Assembly (NCBI RefSeq): GCF_032854445.1
Contig: NC_088295.1
Span: forward strand, 37,852,510 to 37,916,509
DNA: 64,000 nt
Direction of reading: 5' to 3'
From: Liolophura sinensis
Lineage: Eukaryota; Mollusca; Polyplacophora; Chitonida; Chitonidae
Positions 60,376-64,000 of this stretch are shown in pieces; the stretch's first letter is position 1, and each line of letters opens with the position of its first letter. Below the pieces are notes generated by a model. It saw only the letters and a program-made list of their open reading frames with translations, had not been told where the DNA came from and made no database searches. The position numbers and the translations under genes were made by a program.

Positions 60376-62530
60376 ACATACATCATGTAACTTGTTTAGA
60401 CACAAGTTGTGCTTGTACCATATAGTGTCGCTTGTCAGTTTAACGGCAGATGTATTTCAGGTAGGTTTGATCCTTCTGATGAGGATTCCTTCCTTCTGTT
60501 TTAGCCGCCTAATGTTCGCTGCTTTTAAAGCCTGATCTTTCATTTTTATTACACTTCATACTACTAAAATACATATGGACATCAAGAAACTGTTACAGAC
60601 ATAAGTAAGCAGTATTTTAACTGGCGCTATCAAATCACTGATACAAACACACACACGGGAATCGCACATGTACAATGGATTTAACATGTCACATTGACCA
60701 CACAAGGTTATAGGTACCATACTAATATCCATAAGCAAATTACAATGAACATCATCCTGCAAAACCTCTCAAATATGGCCTAGTCTACAGACACATACCT
60801 TAGTAATACATACAATACCTAAACACTATCTTAAAATCTTAGTATTAGTAAAGAAATGATCGACATACGACATGTACAAATACCGAAAGTGCTCCGAGAT
60901 CTGTTTCCTTCTTCCCAGCTTAGTTTCCAGAAATACAGTTCAGTATTCTTCATTTACTAACCTAAAACTCAGGCTTTTCGAGAGTGTTGTCCTCAATATG
61001 TCAAAGTCATACGCTACAACACAGAATTCCTTTAATCCTGAGGTATTTCTGACTTAGTATCACACACTTCTTTATGAATAATAAATACCATAATGTCGAT
61101 ATTAACACAAATATGACAGGAGCACAGACTGCATCAAACTTTACTACAAACCAGCGTTTTTGATTCAACTTGGCATCACCTGGAAACAGATAAACTCTCA
61201 GGACTTGAAACCAAGAAGATGTAGATATAATCCATCGAAAAGATTACTGACAACTTGCTTGAGAGTCTTAATTTCAGAAGCAGCTGTAAGCAACAGTTGT
61301 GATAAAGATGATCTTAATTTTTGAGAACAGCACCCCAATATGCCCTATCAACTCAGGTAATTCAATAATCGCTATTTGTGAAATTGGATGTTGTCTGTGT
61401 GGATGCTTCGGTTTGCTACCTTTGCTATGATATCTTCTTTGATATTCTTTAGCAAAATGATGGGAGATAAATTCAGGATTACTTCAAGATCACGGCAAAC
61501 CTGTCTTTGTGGTGTACAGCTCTGGCACTTGGAGGGCCACGCAAACTGATTCCGAACAGTTTAATGTGACAGTTAAACTGGAAACATGGCCAACCTATCT
61601 CAGATCTAAGGGAGATCTATGGATACTAGCAATGTACTATAAAGTTACTACTGCAGCCTTTCTATGTGTACATGTGGGTTGGCGTTTTTAAAACAGATCA
61701 AATATTAAAAGCCACAAATTTGTACAAGGACATCTACCATGACAACAATGAAAACAATCTTTCTCAGGGTCTGAAGAATCTACAGTGATAAAACTGACAC
61801 AAAAGATGGCAAATTCACAACTTAGTGATTTTAGCACGTTGCACCATAGGCATGGGTTAATTTGAAGGTGTCTGGAATACTGTATTGCGAAAGGCTGTCT
61901 TCATCTACAGGTAGTTCTGACATCACAGCACTCAAATGCATGAATGCATACATACATCCATATATGAATGTAGACTACATGAATGTACACAGGGTATGAT
62001 TACCAGACATGTTAAAGGTAATCAGGCACAGTAATCATGGTAATGGAGTAGGGATATAGATGCAATGTACCAATACATGTATTTTATCTAGTCGCATTAG
62101 TTGTATTGTCTTCCATGCTTCCTGTTGAAATAATGTAGAAGTACATGTACATGCAAAAATTTGTGCAATAATGTATTATTTGCAGTAACATGTGATGATA
62201 ACATACTACATAAACATTAGTGATGGAGAATAAAAGTTATGTCTATAATATCCAAGATTTCTCTCTCAAAATACACTTGTACATGCAGCTAGCTCAAAAT
62301 ATTTGACGCACTGTCAAACCATGTACATGTGCATTACATGTATAACTGGGCTAAACGATTACAGAAGTTCTCATTTTAATTACTATGTCAATTACACCCC
62401 AAAGTCCGTTGCTCATCTCATACACAGTTTTTCATTTGTTCAATTTGTTTTCATTTATGTTTAACACCATTTTTTGATCATTTAAGTATCATGTACTTGA
62501 CATGACACCACATTTCCCGGGAAATGAAAT
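60376..62530. other. No gene seen
   Basis: AT-rich sequence with frequent 'tacatgtacatg' words. No open frame with splice support. Confidence 0.4.
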
Positions 62531-62536
62531 GGATGT

Positions 62537-62660
62537 GGAGGGCCGGTTGAATGGCCACCAAGATCTCCGGATTTGAGTCCTTTGGATTTTTTCCTAAGGG
62601 GACATCTTAAATCAGTGGTTTATGCTAACAAACCAAGAACATTACAAGCACATGCTTCAA
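62537..62660 (+). pseudogene. DDE transposase fragment (Tc1/mariner-like)
   Basis: About 36 residues read GGPVEWPPRSPDLSPLDFFL and then HLKSVVYANKPRTLQ. This is the WPPRSPDLTPLDFFLWG block around the second catalytic Asp of DDE transposases in the Tc1/mariner superfamily. Beyond it similarity stops, and upstream no frame continues. A decayed remnant, not an active gene. Confidence 0.75.
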
Positions 62661-63431
62661 AATGTGCAAAGATCACGTGTCTCCCGAGTAAGAAAGTGTT
62701 TGGAGGAAGGTGGAAGTCAGTTCAAACACTTATTGTAAACTGTAAATTCTTATACAGTAAACTGCCTATGGGTCCCGACCTTTGCTCTACCCTGTATACG
62801 TGGGATGTCAAAGGACTTACCAGTTTTCATTACTTTCCCATCACACAGAGTTTCCCCAACTCTGGATTGTATAATGCATACTTAACACAAGCTCATGGTT
62901 CAGAAAATTTATAATCACACTGTCTCCTGTCCCAGTTTGTGCTCATCCACATTGCATATATACTAGTACATAAAACATACATGTATACACTAGTACTCAA
63001 CTATATATATAACAGATTGGAGTGCCTCTTCAACCAGAACAGGTGGCACTGCAGTGAATATAAGCACTGTGACACACGGATGTCTTCTGTACATTATATA
63101 TGAATACATGATTGTTCGACTTTGTAGATACCCAGGATGAGTTAACAATTGCCTCTACATGTACTTCCTTACCCAGAAATGACCTTTATCCCGCTGTACA
63201 ACCTGTACAAAAAATATCAGGTTTCTTCACATGGAGTTTTTCTCTGTGCATGTATGGATCTCTACTTCCTGTACTGTTGTATTGACGTCTCTCAAATGTT
63301 ATGGCTAATGTACATGTACATGCAGACTATGCTAAAAAAGAAGATGCATACAGTATGTTCACTGCAATCAAGTTTTGATGTGAATATATTAATTTATAAT
63401 AATATTATCATACTAGGAAACTAAGGATGTT

Positions 63432-63447
63432 GGGGGGGGGGGGGGGG
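63432..63447 (+). repeat. Poly-G tract
   Basis: Sixteen consecutive G after 'aggatgtt'. It could form a quadruplex and is prone to sequencing error in length. Confidence 0.9.
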
Positions 63448-63557
63448 CATGATGTGGTTAATTTTTAGAGGGAAAAGACTTTTCACAAATCATCAAGGAT
63501 TAAATTGTGCTACCCACTGATATTATTACCTGCAACTTTAATAAAATCATTTATCAT

Positions 63558-63605
63558 AATTTGCCAGCGGTGAAGGAAGCATTTCCTGACAATGTCATTG
63601 ACAGA
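63558..63605 (+). pseudogene. Possible second transposase fragment
   Basis: The residues VKEAFPDNVIDRG match the type of sequence that normally comes just before the WPPRSPDL block (F-P-x-x-V-I-x-R-G). It lies about 1 kb downstream of that block instead. It is short, so the match may be accidental. Confidence 0.3.
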
Positions 63606-64000
63606 GGTAAGAAACAAAACATTATTTCCTCTCTTCCTCCTGTAGTAGAGGGAAACAAGCAGTGAAACTGCATGATCTCACCCTTAGGGTTCCATCCCCA
63701 GGTGCATGCTTAATCCCTAAGGACTTATACAATGATCTGGCCCCAACAGATTCTGTCTCTCACAAATATATCTGTGTCACCATGATTGTGTGCATTATTT
63801 GAATGTCAACAACCCATTAAATGTACATGTATGAAGAGGGAAATATAAAAATAAAATTTCTATTATATATGTACTTGTCTGCTGATGGGTTAAAGCTCTT
63901 TAAGTAATATATACATGTAAATGTACACTGTAAATCTCACTTATCTTCCATGAGTTACACGTATATTTTTACCTTGAGTTCCACAAATACAGACGTCTCA

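Larger units (their letters stand above)
62661..64000. other. No gene seen at the window end
   Basis: Apart from the poly-G tract and the possible transposase scrap, AT-rich sequence with many 'acatgtacatg' words. Confidence 0.4.

Noticed and set aside
62537..63605. Intact transposon
   Set aside because: Only scraps of the transposase remain, with no inverted ends found around them and no continuous frame.

Overview
This window is animal nuclear DNA: AT-rich, gene-poor, interrupted by introns and dense in short mobile elements and minisatellites. The commonest repeat is a tRNA-derived SINE whose tail domain ends in a 'ttgagtacggcgtaaaac...caaataaataaat' block. I recognise that tail from lophotrochozoan genomes, so a mollusc (or possibly a brachiopod or relative) is the likely source. 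Species cannot be fixed from this sequence.

Three spliced genes are well supported. (1) Plus strand, 1260-7645: an eight-exon gene whose C-terminal exons resemble the inner-kinetochore protein CENP-U. Its N-terminal half is a very acidic, repeat-expanded disordered region. (2) Minus strand, 14394-12478: a two-exon gene for a 266-residue protein with two membrane segments and no firm family assignment. (3) Minus strand, 53684-48596, with a probable further exon at 57756-57676: a membrane-associated RING-CH E3 ubiquitin ligase of the MARCHF1/MARCHF8 type. Two weaker coding pieces are an orphan terminal exon (32358-32131, minus) and a decayed DDE transposase fragment (62537-62660, plus).

The rest is mostly repeats. 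There are about 19 copies or fragments of SINE family 1, three of which have visible or probable target-site duplications. There are at least two other SINE families, a four-copy palindromic MITE family with apparent TA target sites, and a second single-copy palindromic MITE. Seven minisatellite arrays are present (58, 48, 30, 45, about 33, about 31 and 21 bp units), as is a dispersed repeat whose long copy is bracketed by about 65-bp direct repeats. Two minisatellites are interrupted by a SINE, and one of them may have grown from the SINE boundary itself. In the CENP-U-like gene, a coding 24-bp minisatellite builds the acidic region. The end of one exon, with its splice donor, has also been tandemly copied into the following intron.

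The three genes do not form an operon or an obvious pathway; they are neighbours separated by repeat-rich DNA. No prokaryotic, viral or CRISPR content was seen.
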